Of a stretch of DNA of 64,000 nucleotides, positions 1 to 12,711 are shown piece after piece (the first letter of the stretch is position 1; each line of letters begins with the position of its first letter). This DNA is from Lumnitzera littorea. Taxonomy: Eukaryota > Streptophyta > Magnoliopsida > Myrtales > Combretaceae. The stretch covers positions 16,207,441-16,271,440 of the forward strand of contig JAMXBB010000003.1 of NCBI GenBank assembly GCA_024138015.1, read 5' to 3'. The notes beneath the pieces are model-generated. The model ran no database searches. It was not told where the DNA came from and saw nothing but the letters and a program-made list of their open reading frames with translations. Made by a program: the position numbers and the translations under genes.

Positions 1-1276
1 TTTAAAATACCATAAAGTAGGTTCTACATATAAAAATTTTAGAACTAATACTTATAAGATATGGTATAAGTAACGTATCTATTCTATCCACTTTATACCT
101 ATTCATACTTAGTTAGCTATTTAGGGTTTTTTTTTTTTTTTCTCTTTCTCTTTAAATGTATATAGTTTTTCTTTTATCTTGGTGAAGTTCTACTGTATAT
201 TGTTGGAAATTTTCTTTAAAGTTTGAAGATTTTGTTTCTAATTGGAAAATTTGGGTTTTATATTCGTAGTTTAGGACATTGCTAACGTTCTTTTCTATAT
301 CTGAAGTGTCAGCATCCCAGATTTCGGTGGTTAAAAGTTGAAAGTTTTATTTACAATTTGGTATTTTTATGGTGACGGATGTAGATTTTAGAAAATGGTG
401 AAGTTGGAAATTTTTATGAAATTAGAATTTTTTTTAAGCCAATACTTAGGATATCAAATATCTAACTCACAGGTCACAACATTTTGTCTTCATTCATTTT
501 CTTGGGATAAAAAAATGATAAGTAGTAACTTTTTTCTACATATTCATACCTTGCAATGCTATAACATTTGTAAGAGAAAACGTAATAAGTAATATTTCTT
601 CTCCTTTTTCTCTTTTTTTCTATATTGTCAATAAATCATGAAACCAACATATATTTTTATATATTCACCGAAAGAAAAACATGTACTCTTATATGGATGG
701 TTTTTTCTTTTCTTTTTTTTTTTTTCTTAATACATGCATTGTAGGTATATTAATTGCTAGTATATAGTAGCGAACAATATGTGTGACGTGATGCATGTGT
801 AAATTTTAAAACATCAAATGTATAAAATGTTAATTGCAAAAAGAAATATTTAATTAAAAGAATTGCATTCAAGAAACTTAAGATTGGAAATATTAAAAAT
901 CATACATACATAGATTGCATTATTTATCATGATTGCTCACACACACACACATATATAAAGAAATTAGTAAGCATTTGCCACACGTGTTAAAAAGGAATTT
1001 ATTAAAGCAGTTTATATGAAAGTGCACAAAGGAATTGTAAGGAAACTTATTAATAATTTGATTGTTAACATAAATTCTACGTTAAATTATTAAGGTTCTT
1101 AAATATATTTAAATTATATGCCAAATTTATAAATATATTATCGAGAATAATCGATACTTTTTTCATAAGAAAATAAATCATAAATATTTGATTGTCTTGA
1201 GGAATTGGATATTCAAAGGATGGATATTGTTGAACAATTGCCCATGAATATGTAGAAAAGGAGAAGAAAAACATGA
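1..1276. other. AT-rich non-coding stretch
   Basis: No coding sequence or known repeat family was recognised. It contains homopyrimidine runs (near 127-145 and 700-727) and a short CA/TA microsatellite (near 940-957). The short open frames have low-complexity composition and look accidental. Confidence 0.5.
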
Positions 1277-1534
1277 GGTGGAGCGAGAAACAAAAAGGAG
1301 ATAGAATTGACTTCTAAAAATAAAGCCTTAAGTCCCCAAGAAAATGAATCTCCAATGATGGACTCAACAAATGGAGAATAGCAGGAAGAAGAGTTTGATG
1401 AAAACCAAGAAGAAAAAGCATCTGATATATCTTACAACATCAAGGAATCCCCACTTGTTGTTGAAGAACTCACAAAAGGAGTTGAAGTAGTAGTAAAAAG
1501 AGAAACTAGAGGAATCCTTGAAAAAGTTGACTAG
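1277..1534 (+). pseudogene. Decayed coding stretch, acidic/lysine-rich, family unknown
   Basis: One frame reads through 86 codons with a single internal stop (TAG at 1379-1381) and ends at TAG 1532-1534. Its composition is protein-like: an acidic segment rich in Glu and Asn (including EEEFDENQEEKASD) followed by a mixed charged segment (VEELTKGVEVVVKRETRGIL). The same frame continues past 1534 with further stops to about 1740. No start codon, splice sites or homologous family were recognised. It may be an exon of a dead gene, a captured gene fragment, or an accidental open stretch. The codon-like composition makes the first two more likely, but this is inference. Confidence 0.35.
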
Positions 1535-1740
1535 CTAATTTCTAAAAGGATTGAACAAATGAGATTATAGAATTTAATCGAGAAGCAACCAATAAAAAGA
1601 AAAAAAAAAAAAGAAATCTTCTGACTATAAGATGATTTATATCACACTTATAGAGAAAGAGATGATAACAATTTACTGGTTGCATGATAAATCTAAAATA
1701 GTTCCTGAATCAAAGTTGTTTCGGAAGCAAGCCAACTATT

Positions 1741-4700
1741 AAAGTTTTGCCCCTCCACCAAATTCATATTAACATCCTTTAATTTGTTAAAAGATTCAGT
1801 TTAGTTATTTAATGAACATATTATTTGATGGACTACATTCCATTTCACATATGCTTATGATTGAACGAACTGATTATTCTAGATCATTATGCTACTTTTA
1901 ATATGACCATATTCTCTAAAATGTGATTCATATGCAGGAAATTGATTGATTGATTGAAAATGATAATTGATACTCTATGCGGTTATGGAGCTAATACGTT
2001 TATACAAGAATATATGAAAAAAGCCTTATGCTTCATAAGACAGAAGAAGCAAAGGATTGAAAATCCGTTACTTATATTTTATTTAAGGCAAATACTTTTT
2101 AAGATCAAAAGCATCTCATATTTGTGCGTTTATGTGTAAATGCTTGTATTTATTGTCAGAAACCCTTGTATCTATTAAACCCATTTTTCTATTTTTGATG
2201 ATAAGAAGGGAGAGAATGGACTCGTACAAAATATGGAAAAAGAGAAAGAATTTGAATTCAAAAAGGGAGAAACAGAATGTAACACTTTGCAATGTTAGTA
2301 ACTAGGATCCAATACCTAATTTAGAAAATGTAAGTTCCATAATTTTGCAATTAGATTAAGCAATTGATTTAGGGCGTTTACGAAAGTAATTCGATTAAGT
2401 TAGAAATTTACAAGTGGATTAAGAACATTAGTCAAGGAAACCTCGTACGCTTAGATCTTGAAAATATAAAATAATAATAAATATATAGCTAAAATAGTGA
2501 ATTTTACTATATTGTTATATAAATATCGAAAATGCACGAAATAGACACCAATAATTAATGAATTTTTAAAGATAAATTATATAAGTAATAAAATTATTAA
2601 ATAGCATGAAATAATATGTGTAAACCATGTATATACATAGAATATAATTATCATATATATATATATATATACTCATAATTATTCAAAATAATTGAATATA
2701 TGCAAAAATACACTAATTTAATAAAATAAAATAATAAAAATTATAGAAAAATATGTGGCATCAATAACAAAGCAGTGAGAGGCATGGCAAGACAAGAAAT
2801 TAAGTTGAGCATCTAGTGGATTAAACAACCTAAAGTTTTGATACCTAATCTTGCCTTATAACATGTATTGGCAAAGGAAAATAAAATAAATCACCCCATA
2901 TCTAATTATAATAACACAAGATGACCTTCTTTAGAAGTTTGGTCACTTAGAGAGTTAGGAAAAATCATGAGAGAAAAATTGAGTGAGAAATGAATTCTGC
3001 AAGAAATTTTTAAGAAAATAATGCAATTTTTGACATTTTGGATTTCGCATACTTAAAGAGTTTTTGGAAACAAATTAGGACTGTGGTTTGAAGGGAAACA
3101 CTACAATAAGGTGGTTAAATAAACCCCTCATCCCTCAATGGAGGCAGAAGAGTGGTGTTTTGATCGGTGCATGATTTTCTCAATTTTAACTAATTTTATT
3201 AATAATTGCAAACAATTTTCAAAAATTATCAAACTTGGTTTTCCCTAGTATTTTTGCATGTAGATTTCAAATATCAAATTAAAATTTCAAAATGTATTAG
3301 TATAGGGTCCTTAAGAAAAACATCCCCTTAGTTGATTTTTTATCACATTTTCAAAAATAAAAATGTTGTAGTTTTTATCTAAATTTTTATGTATAAGCTC
3401 CTAAGGGATTATATTTTCATGCTAAGTGATTAGATTTTCAAAATCTTATAGTTGGATTTTGGTAAATTTTTTGTTTTTTCTAAAACAGTGAGTTGGTGGT
3501 TTAAACTCCTTGAGGAAGTTGATTTTCTTGTAAACTATGTATAATCTGCTTTTCTCAAGTGTATAGCAACAAAGCATGAAGAATTTCAAGTCTCAAATTA
3601 AGTATTTTATACTAAAATTGGAGTTTACATTGAAGCTTGATGATTTACAAACTTAATCTTAGATTTTTTTCTTAAGAACTTAAACAAATAAGATTGTTGA
3701 AGGAGTGGAATAGATGGTTGTGGTGTTGGGAAGCTATTATGTTGTATGGAGTGAATTGAATATGGTTTCATAACTCTAGATAAGTCAGACATATGTATGA
3801 TGTAATGAAACATGGAAGTGATAGTAGAGTCAGAGACTATGTTAGAAAGTAGACTTATAAAAAAGGCTTGATATATAACTAAACTTATAATAGTCAGAAA
3901 CTTGGTCTGGTGGTAAACTGGTATTGAATATATTTGATTATATTTGGAGTCAGATGGTGGTTGAGAAAGTTGGTTATATATAAACTCTAAGAACTTACCA
4001 AAGTCAGAAACTTCTTGGGCAAAATCCTAGGGTAATATAATAGGTTAGAACCTTAATTAATGTCTTAGTCAGAACCTATATTACTTAACTAGTATCTAAT
4101 AAATGAATGACTTAGGAAACTTACTTCAAACAAATGAAGAATATGCCTAAATGATAAAATGAACTCTTATTCTATATATTGGATGGAAACTAAAGAGGTT
4201 AAATTAAATATTTAGAAATAATTGAGGAGGATCGGAGCAACAGGTGAAGATAACGAGCATCAATACCAAGATGAGCAAGAATTAATGCTTCGTGGTATTT
4301 TGAAGTATTATTTTAAAATACTTAGAGGCTTAGATATGTTTTTGACTTATGGTTGTGATCTAATTGTTTGTGCATGTGCTTAAATTATGCCTCACTGGTG
4401 TAGGAGTTAAGGTTGATGTTATGTGTGTTTTATGTATACTGTTTTAGTTTGGATTGCTTGGAATTGGTCGATCACCCCATAAATAAACTAACGTAAACTC
4501 GACTTAACTTTTAACCTGACATACATCGTAACCCACTAAAGGAAAAGGCTAATATTATTGGGCCAAACACGGACCCTTTAATGAGGATAGATGAAATGAT
4601 CCTTTCCTATCCTTAATCGAACTAAATAATAAGAAAGAAAGTCATGGCAAGGTTAGGGATAGTAGTTCAAGGGTAATCCTAGGTAGAAGGTGTTCTTTAT

Positions 4701-7700
4701 TATATTAAGCCTTGGTTTGGTTTTGATTTGTAAGTATATGATGTCAAACTCATTAAACTAGATTAGAGTTGGCACAATTTCTTTAATCTCATAACGAATT
4801 GGATAATTTAGTGTGATGACATTTGATTGTATATGTATTGCATCTAACTAACCGTTGAACACCCTAATTGTTTTGCGTTGAATGCACACTTTTGTCTCTA
4901 TCTCTATTCCACTTACTAAACAAGTTGTCATCCGTTCCCCTATAAATGCTTTTGTAGGTCTAGAGACGTAAATCGAGTCTCTCTACTTCTCTAATTAACA
5001 ACGAATGGGGCTAAGGTGTAAGGATCAAGAAGAAATGGCTGAACTTTTGTTTCTATTGTCAATCTTTCAATAACTTTTTTGGAGAAACTAATTGGGTCTC
5101 TTTGGATAAGCCTAGTAGTTTCCACCCTTAGTTTGTATTACACTTCTGTTAATTTAATGGTCTTAAATGTCTTTGTTAAAATATAACTTTTTCTTGTAAG
5201 CAAATTACCTGTAAACAAGACTATGAATTTAAGATTTTACTTATAGATTTATATCTATCATTTACTAAGTTGAATGCTTTAAAACGGTTAAGTCGAGTCC
5301 ACCTTGTATGGACTAGGTTTATGGTAGTAGCTGTGAGGCCAATTTTTATTTTAGGATGGTTCACACGACAAGACTGTTATAACTCCATCTATTTGGGACG
5401 TAAAATAAAAATTTGAACAATATATGAAATAAAGTTTAGAATGCAAACATTAAGGGAAAGAAATGAAACATGAGACATAATTCAAAAGAATAAAGATTTC
5501 ATGGTTGATGAATTTGTTTATACAAAAGCAATAACTTTTTAAAACAAGAATTATTAGCTATGTTGATAATTATAGTGGTTCAACTTCGAATGGTTGTTTT
5601 GTTATCATTAAGAAGACGGAGATTGTTAGAACTTCCATAACAAGGCATTTTGATAATAATAAAACATATGTGCTTAATATTATTGATTAAGTTATGGATT
5701 GTGCAGAATATGATAAATTACATGAAACTCGCAATCCTGATTAGAACTTGAAAAGAAAAGCTCAAGATGTGCATCACTCAGAACATACACGAAGCAATAG
5801 TACAACTAAAATCATAAGATAAAGGAAGAAAAGAAAAGTTTGAACAAAATATGAAGAAGGATATTTTGGAAGCTAAAGAAACAATAGAAGATAAGTAACA
5901 ATGAAGATTGAACAGGAAACTTCAAGGATGCTACAAATTGAAAGTAGATTTAGAAATTAGACAAGAAGTAGTGAAACATCAGAAACCAACTAGTTTCAAA
6001 AGACAGTCAAGAAAGCTTGATAGTTCATAAAGACAGATAGATGTTCAAAAGCTAAGTTTATTTAAAACAAAAGAAGCAAAAGCTACTTAAGAAGCACAAA
6101 TAGAATATAACTCATTATGGAAATTGCTGGTTAAGACTCAGCATATAAGAGAAGATATATTTAGATGATATGTTTGATTTATCAAAGGATACTTTACATA
6201 ACAATTCATATGATGGAGCATGAAGGAAATCACATAAATATTAGAAAGAAAGAAGAGACAATCTAAAAGGGATAAATGTAGAAAGAATGGATAATACATA
6301 TCTTTTATAATAAAAAAAATTCGAAGATAGGACAAAAATGAGAATTACAACAATTTGAAGACAATGGGTATTATCAAGAATACATTAATTGAATGTTGGA
6401 ATCAAGTCTATTTAAAGAATTGAAGACTCAAGAACAACATATATTGATGGAAGAAAAACATAACAAATTGAATATATGATTTTCATACTTTAAGAAAAAC
6501 AAAGTTTATATGATGACTATAAGAGTTAAAGTGTTAGATCTATTGTGAGATTGTGAAATTGAGCTAAAGCATGAGGAATCCTACTCTAGTCCTCAAAAAG
6601 AGCAACTAAATTCTTCAAACTTAGTGAAGTACTATTTGAGAGAATAGTGAGGGAGACTTTACAAACTTGCATAATGCTGTGATATGGATTAGGAGGCAAG
6701 GCAAAGTTGTGAAAATTGTATAGCTCTTTTTAATTTCTTTTAGATAATGGATATTTAAGTGTAAAGGACCTGATCCTTAGCATTGGGTGCTAGAAGAGTG
6801 AAATGATGCAAAAGGCAGAATCATTATATCGATTGCTCGACCTTCTAATCCATTATCTCTTTATAGTATTTTACTTTATATTGCTTGATTAATTGCAATG
6901 ATACATTTGTAATAAGCATATAAAACTCATAAAGAATTAAGTCAAATTAAGATTAAGGAACAAGAACAAATTAAAGATCAAATTAAAACTTCATATTAGA
7001 CTTTTGCATGCAAATTTTTTATCTTAATTTAAGAAAGCAAAAACAAGTTTAATATTACGTGGTTAATCTTGAACATTAAGGAGCAAGAATTAAAGTGTAA
7101 GTTAAAATCTGCGATGAATAATCAATTCAACTCCCTTTTTTTGATTGTTCACTAAGACTAACACAAATTTATGTGAGTTTTGTGAAAATTCATCTCTTCT
7201 AATCTCGACTACTTTGAAATAAGTCAACTTCTCACAAGTTGCAATAATATCACCTTGAATGGCCATAAAATCCTACACCAACTCATAGAATTCTCACCTC
7301 TCATGATGCCTAAAGAGTCTCAAGTTACAATATGCTATAAGTTCCCTTACACCAATGATAAATGTACATAAGATACTACCCCAATAAACATCTTATACTA
7401 TATAACAAGTACATTATTGATACAATAACCACCAATATCTAACAATCCCATTGATGAATCATAATAAATTAATCTAAAAGGTGCAATAAGAAGATGCAAA
7501 TACCTATAGCCACCACCAACTCTAGGAGTTAATAACAACAAAGTCACATCAAATATCATTGGTTGCAAATCAACACCTCCATCATTAGTAGCACCTTCAA
7601 TCTCTCATCAATTCCACATGCATGACAAGATCTTCTACTATAATCTGTACTCTATTTTCTACTTCCTCCTCTTCAACAACTTCTTTCACAATCTCTACTT

Positions 7701-7774
7701 TAATAATGGTAGGAACAACATCAGTGTCAATTATGTTTAGAGAAATCCTACTCTTGAAAATCTTCTAAATTTCT
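1741..7774. other. Intergenic DNA, probably old repeat remains
   Basis: No gene is recognised in this 6-kb stretch. There is a TA microsatellite at 2653-2671. The segment around 4.8-5.4 kb reads like LTR material, with a TATAAA-like box near 4940 and pyrimidine-rich leader-like sequence, but neither LTR ends nor coding domains could be fixed. The segment 5.4-6.7 kb is purine-rich on the plus strand with stops in all frames. Confidence 0.4.
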
Positions 7775-8098
7775 TTACTCATTTGCTTCACCCACAATGA
7801 TAGATATAGCAACACCATCTACTAGCTTACCCACATACTCATTTTGACATTTATATGTAAAATGACAATGGCACAGACATCTTTTGCACTTTGCCCAACT
7901 ACCATCCTCGATTTTATCTTTTAAACTATTCATCAAATCATTGAATTTTTGTTCATATTGCTCTCCTTCCCTTTTATTTGTTTTTCTTTTTGTTTCATTC
8001 TCTCCATGCAAGGATAAAGGCACAACAAGTATTTGTATTTTAGGATTTGATAAGTTTAATATTAAACTTTCAATTTTTAATAATTTAGTGTCTAACAC
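7775..8098 (-). CDS. Hypothetical 107-residue ORF, probably a relic
   Basis: An open frame of 107 codons from ATG to stop on the minus strand. It is Lys/Glu-rich in the middle (KRKTNKREGEQYEQKF) and has a cysteine/histidine cluster (CKRCLCHCHFTYKC) at about residues 71-84, which could suggest a metal-binding knuckle but matches no family I recognise. No promoter, introns or upstream exons were identified, and the sequence beyond its stop is full of stops. It could be a fragment of a decayed transposon protein or a chance ORF. Low confidence that it is expressed. Confidence 0.2.
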   Translation of the reverse strand: MLDTKLLKIESLILNLSNPKIQILVVPLSLHGENETKRKTNKREGEQYEQKFNDLMNSLKDKIEDGSWAKCKRCLCHCHFTYKCQNEYVGKLVDGVAISIIVGEANE

Positions 8099-9785
8099 AA
8101 GGGCTTGATAAGCTATTTTTCACAAAGTATAAATATTAAATTACAGAAGAAAAAAATTCTTTAAGTATTAGACAGCCCAAATCTTAAAGTACAGATGCTT
8201 CTTGTACATTTATCCCCTCCATGCATCTATGCCCCTTTTATTCCACTCTGTCCATGCCTCAAAATCCTTAGTCATTCTTTCTAGCCTCATGTGAGCCACC
8301 TCAGTCAACTCTTTTAAATTTCTATAATATACCATTTTTTAACTATAATAAAATGTTTTTAAATGGGAAAACTCACAACCAACTCCTGCAATTTTGGCTT
8401 CTCTCTCTCTCCTCCTTTTTTTTTTTTTTTCCTTAAAGAACTAAAATAAAATTAGTGAGTTTCCTTACCCACACATGTGGCTAGCCACCTGCACAACGAA
8501 ATCCAGCAAAACACTACTGGCACCAACAGCGACCGCACAAACACCAATTTCCCGCTACCCACTGCTGTAATTCGCATTCCAAATCGTCTTCTTCACATTC
8601 ACTCAGAATCTCAGTCGCACTTCACTCTCGCACACCAGTAGCACTCCACCGTCTGCAATTCCACGAGACAAGACACCACACCTATGCTGGCTACACAGCA
8701 CCAAACACTGCAGCATGCACCCAATGGACTGCACTTTTCGTTCTGCACAGATCGGCGGCTTCACAACCACATATGGCGCCGATCACTTCTCTGTCACACT
8801 CACATCCTCCTTTGCTGCTCCACCCACGACCTCACACAGAAACGACCGTCAGCAGTTGCATTTTTAATTTACTTGAATAAGAAAATTTTAATCATTTTGT
8901 TTTTGTTTGCCCATTGAAGTTTGCAATCTTCCAAACATGTAAATAATGTTATTGAGTTTTTTGTCAAGCGTTCTATCCCCAAGTATAGTCTTTCAAGTGG
9001 TTTATAAAGGCAAAAATCACTTTTAGAGAAGTTAATTGCATGTTTTGAAAGTTAAGTGAAGAGAATGTAGATTGCCTAAAATTATAAAACTCTTATAAAT
9101 AGAACCTCTATACACAAATAACTCTCTGGCCTAGAATCTCAATACTATAGCTTAAAAGACAATAAATAGTAACAATTTTGACGCTTTAATGGCAGTTTTA
9201 GAACTTTAGCGACAGTCTGATTTATATGTACACATTTTCAGAAGTCATGTGAAGTGATCCGTAGTTTAGGATTTATTTGTAATTTGCCCAAATAAATATC
9301 CTTCCATGAAGAGTTAAATCTAATCAAATATAGTAGACACTAAAAGCGCAAACAAAATGCTGCTTCAGGCCGTAAACTAGTCGGTACTCGCTGTACGCTT
9401 AGGAGGAAAGATTCGTTTCTCGTTCTCCAAGTTCAATACAACCGTGACTGTACTATCTTATAACAATGACAATGGAGATCAGAACAGATCATCCACAAAA
9501 TTGTGTATAACTAATAATAACAAATAATATGGAATAAAATAATACAAGACTAATAAATGTGGTCACCTCATCTATTTTACCTAGTGTACAAACAGAATAG
9601 CCAGGTAAATCCCCCAAAATTTCTGCTGGCTGACAGATTGCTTTAGCGTTGAAAAAAATACCTCTAAGGATCGACTGAATGCTATAAATACTGCAACGAA
9701 AATGCCCTTGAAGGGAGCATGTTACTGCCAAAATATTGTCACCCATCCCTTGGAGCTTGCAGACTAAAGTTAAAGAACCAATACA
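8099..9785. other. Intergenic DNA, 3' flank of the carrier gene
   Basis: It holds a CT/T tract (8399-8431), then a C-rich, CAC-rich stretch (about 8460-8850) unlike its surroundings, then ordinary AT-rich sequence. The 3' untranslated part of the minus-strand carrier gene must lie just below 9786, but no polyadenylation signal could be assigned with confidence. Confidence 0.4.
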
Positions 9786-12680
9786 TCATAGACTACCACC
9801 TTGTTTTTGTTTCTGTCGGTTTTCTTCCATGATTTTCTCAAACTCCTTTTCACTGGCCGCAATCAGACGTTTCACAGTGTCAAATGTTGTAAGCCTAATA
9901 CTGCAGCATAAAAATGAAGGGAATTGTTACCACAAAAAGGATTCAACGAATAAAACACTACATGATTTGTGTGCTCATCAAGAGAATGAAGAAGAAGGTA
10001 TCTCCTAAGTTGTAAATGCACTTTGTCAATAGCCTTTTCCCAGCTTTATTATATTGCACCTTGGCAAATCAACTATTTGAGGAAGGATGAACACTCAATT
10101 GACATTAATTAATTCGCTTACCATAAGTTTCGTTGGGAGGAAAGGAATGAGCCCAGAATGTGAAGAGTATGCCATTTAAGTATCTCATGCTCTTCATTCC
10201 ATCTTTAGTAGGGTAAAGAAAAAGTCAAGGAGTTCAATGAAAATGTCCAAGATCCCTCATGTTTCATCTTTCTCCATCATCCAGCTATATACCAGCCACC
10301 ACCACCACCACCCCGAATCACTGCACAAGAACCACCATCTACCCTATATCTCTCTATCTCACACTACTACATCTCTGTCTCTTTCTTCACCTCCCTTCTC
10401 TGTATTTCTCTGTCTCTTCTTTCTCTCTCTACCCTGTCTTTCTCCGCTCAAATAAAGATTGGGTTGTAACCTCTACCCGTCTCTCTCCCTAATTTGTGTC
10501 TCTCCTCTCAAACCTACATGGTATTAATCTACCTTCTCTCTCACACACACACTCTCGCCAGCCTCTTGTCACATGGGTTGCCAACAACCTAGATGATGCT
10601 GTCATGGCAGCCAGCCAAGATGGGTCAGTGTGTTCGCAACCCTTTGGGACTTAAGATGGTTCACCATAGTGCCAGCCTAGAAGGGTCTTTGTGTTTTTCT
10701 GTGTTTGTGGCCCAGGTTAGTCATCATGTTAATAAAGAAGAGGTTGCCATGTTCACAGCCTAGAGGTTCCAGTGCTCTTGATCCAATGAGTTCGGTCCCT
10801 GTCTTCTCAACCCAGTAAGATCATGGGTTCGGTAGTGGGTGGTGATGGTGGAGATGGCTGGTGTTGTTGCAATTAGTGAAGGTAGGGGTAGGTATTTCTC
10901 TGGAATGGCCAGGGAAAGGAGTGCTCTTTCCTCAAAATGTGGTATTTTTACCTGTGGAACGGGCATTTTATCGCACCAACCAAGCATTCCATTATCTAGA
11001 AGAAATTGAGAGTACATTTCTCTCAGCCAAACATCATATTACAATGTACTATGGAAGGACAAGCGACAGGCAAAAGTCAAACTTAAAAGTTGCCATTAAA
11101 TCTTTATTCAGTATACTGATTCATTGTTGTAGGATTCCTCTTGTCATGCTCTAAAAACTTTCACCTATAAAATGATTAAGGACCATAAGGTTAACTGGAT
11201 GACTATAGCCAATGAGAAAAACATACGCATCTGCACAAGTAAACACACAAACAAACAGTCCAAAGCCCATATAAAAGGTATTTGAGTTGGGACAATTTGA
11301 ACAAGTAAACCCTTCTGTTATCCAACAATTTTTACATTAAAATAAACAGAGGCAGGAGAGCACGAGGGAGAATTATAAACCTGCTATTGGGTAGGTTTTT
11401 CAATGCATTTGGAAGAAAACCTCTATACAAGCCCATTACTCCATCACGTTCAATAATACCTGCATAAACAAATCAAGACTTTGTCTGGTAAGCATTCAGT
11501 GGAGAATATAGTAAGAAAAGTTGAAGTATCTAGATTCTGAGCCCCTGAACAATTAGCCTATCAAAGAGCCAAAATGACTGAAGCTACAAAGAATTATTAT
11601 AAAAACAGGACTTGTCTCCTTTCTCATCCATGTCTACTAGAAGTCAATGGTACATTAAGACAACTGACGTTATAAGACATTGGTAGAGAAGCATGATGTG
11701 CCGGTTTGATAGATAATGCTAAATGTCTATCATCTCGAAGTAAACATAATCAGAGCAGTAGTTTACTACATTTATCAACAAAAAATTTTGCCTATTTGTG
11801 CTTTGAATATTGACATATATGTCATCTTAACAGGTTATTGATCTAGTAAATGAGATATTTACATTGAAATCAGTGTTTGCAATGTGTCTCAGTATGTTAA
11901 AAGGTTCTTTATAGTTGGAACCTATTGATAAAATGCAAGGGTATCTTCTCATATATTTCATGTTTATAAGAGATGAGATAAGGAGGGATGAAGGGAAGTG
12001 TCTTTGGTAGTAGGTGTGTGTGGTGCCTTGTGTATCATGTTAGTTTGTTCGACGTATAGTGCATTGTGTGGTTCTGTATGCAGATTTTATGTTAGTGTAT
12101 TTTGGTACTGCATGTGAACTGTATGTGATGAGCATGGGTGTTGATAGTGTATGTGGAACCCAAACGAAGAATCTAGTTGATTCCTGTTACAGGAAGTAGA
12201 AATTTGAACAAGAGCTGTTTGAGGAGCTAAACATAAGCTTGCATGAATCCATTTGTTTCTTCTGCTTTATCTAAATTTCCTTTTTGTGTTGGCTGCATGA
12301 CTGGGTAACTTTCCCACTATTGACTAGGAATTTTCAGTTGGTCAAAAGATGATCTATGTTTGAAGTGATGGAGGAGGAGAATACAAAGAACCTCCTCACA
12401 CATTGATGTCATAATATCCTCCCAGAACTTTGCTGTAACCTCAACAAACAAGAATTGTGCCATACCTTTCACTTTACTGCTGTTATTTTCTGCCTTGGAA
12501 TAAAGTGAACATTTGAATCTACCTGAAAAAATTTCAATTCCAGGCCCTTTTGGGTGTAACTGGAAAGAACAGAGTAGCATAATCTACGAGGAATTTGAGT
12601 CCTCCACTTGAAAAGTTTTCAGGAATTCTAGACTTTTTTTATTGTGTCTTGATTTTAGGTAAGGATGATTCTATCATTTC

Positions 12681-12711
<31 letters not shown>

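Noticed and set aside
10237..11154. Several open frames of 70-97 codons
   Set aside because: They fall in intron 9 of the carrier gene, derive from simple CT/CAC repeats or lack any family resemblance, and are on both strands.
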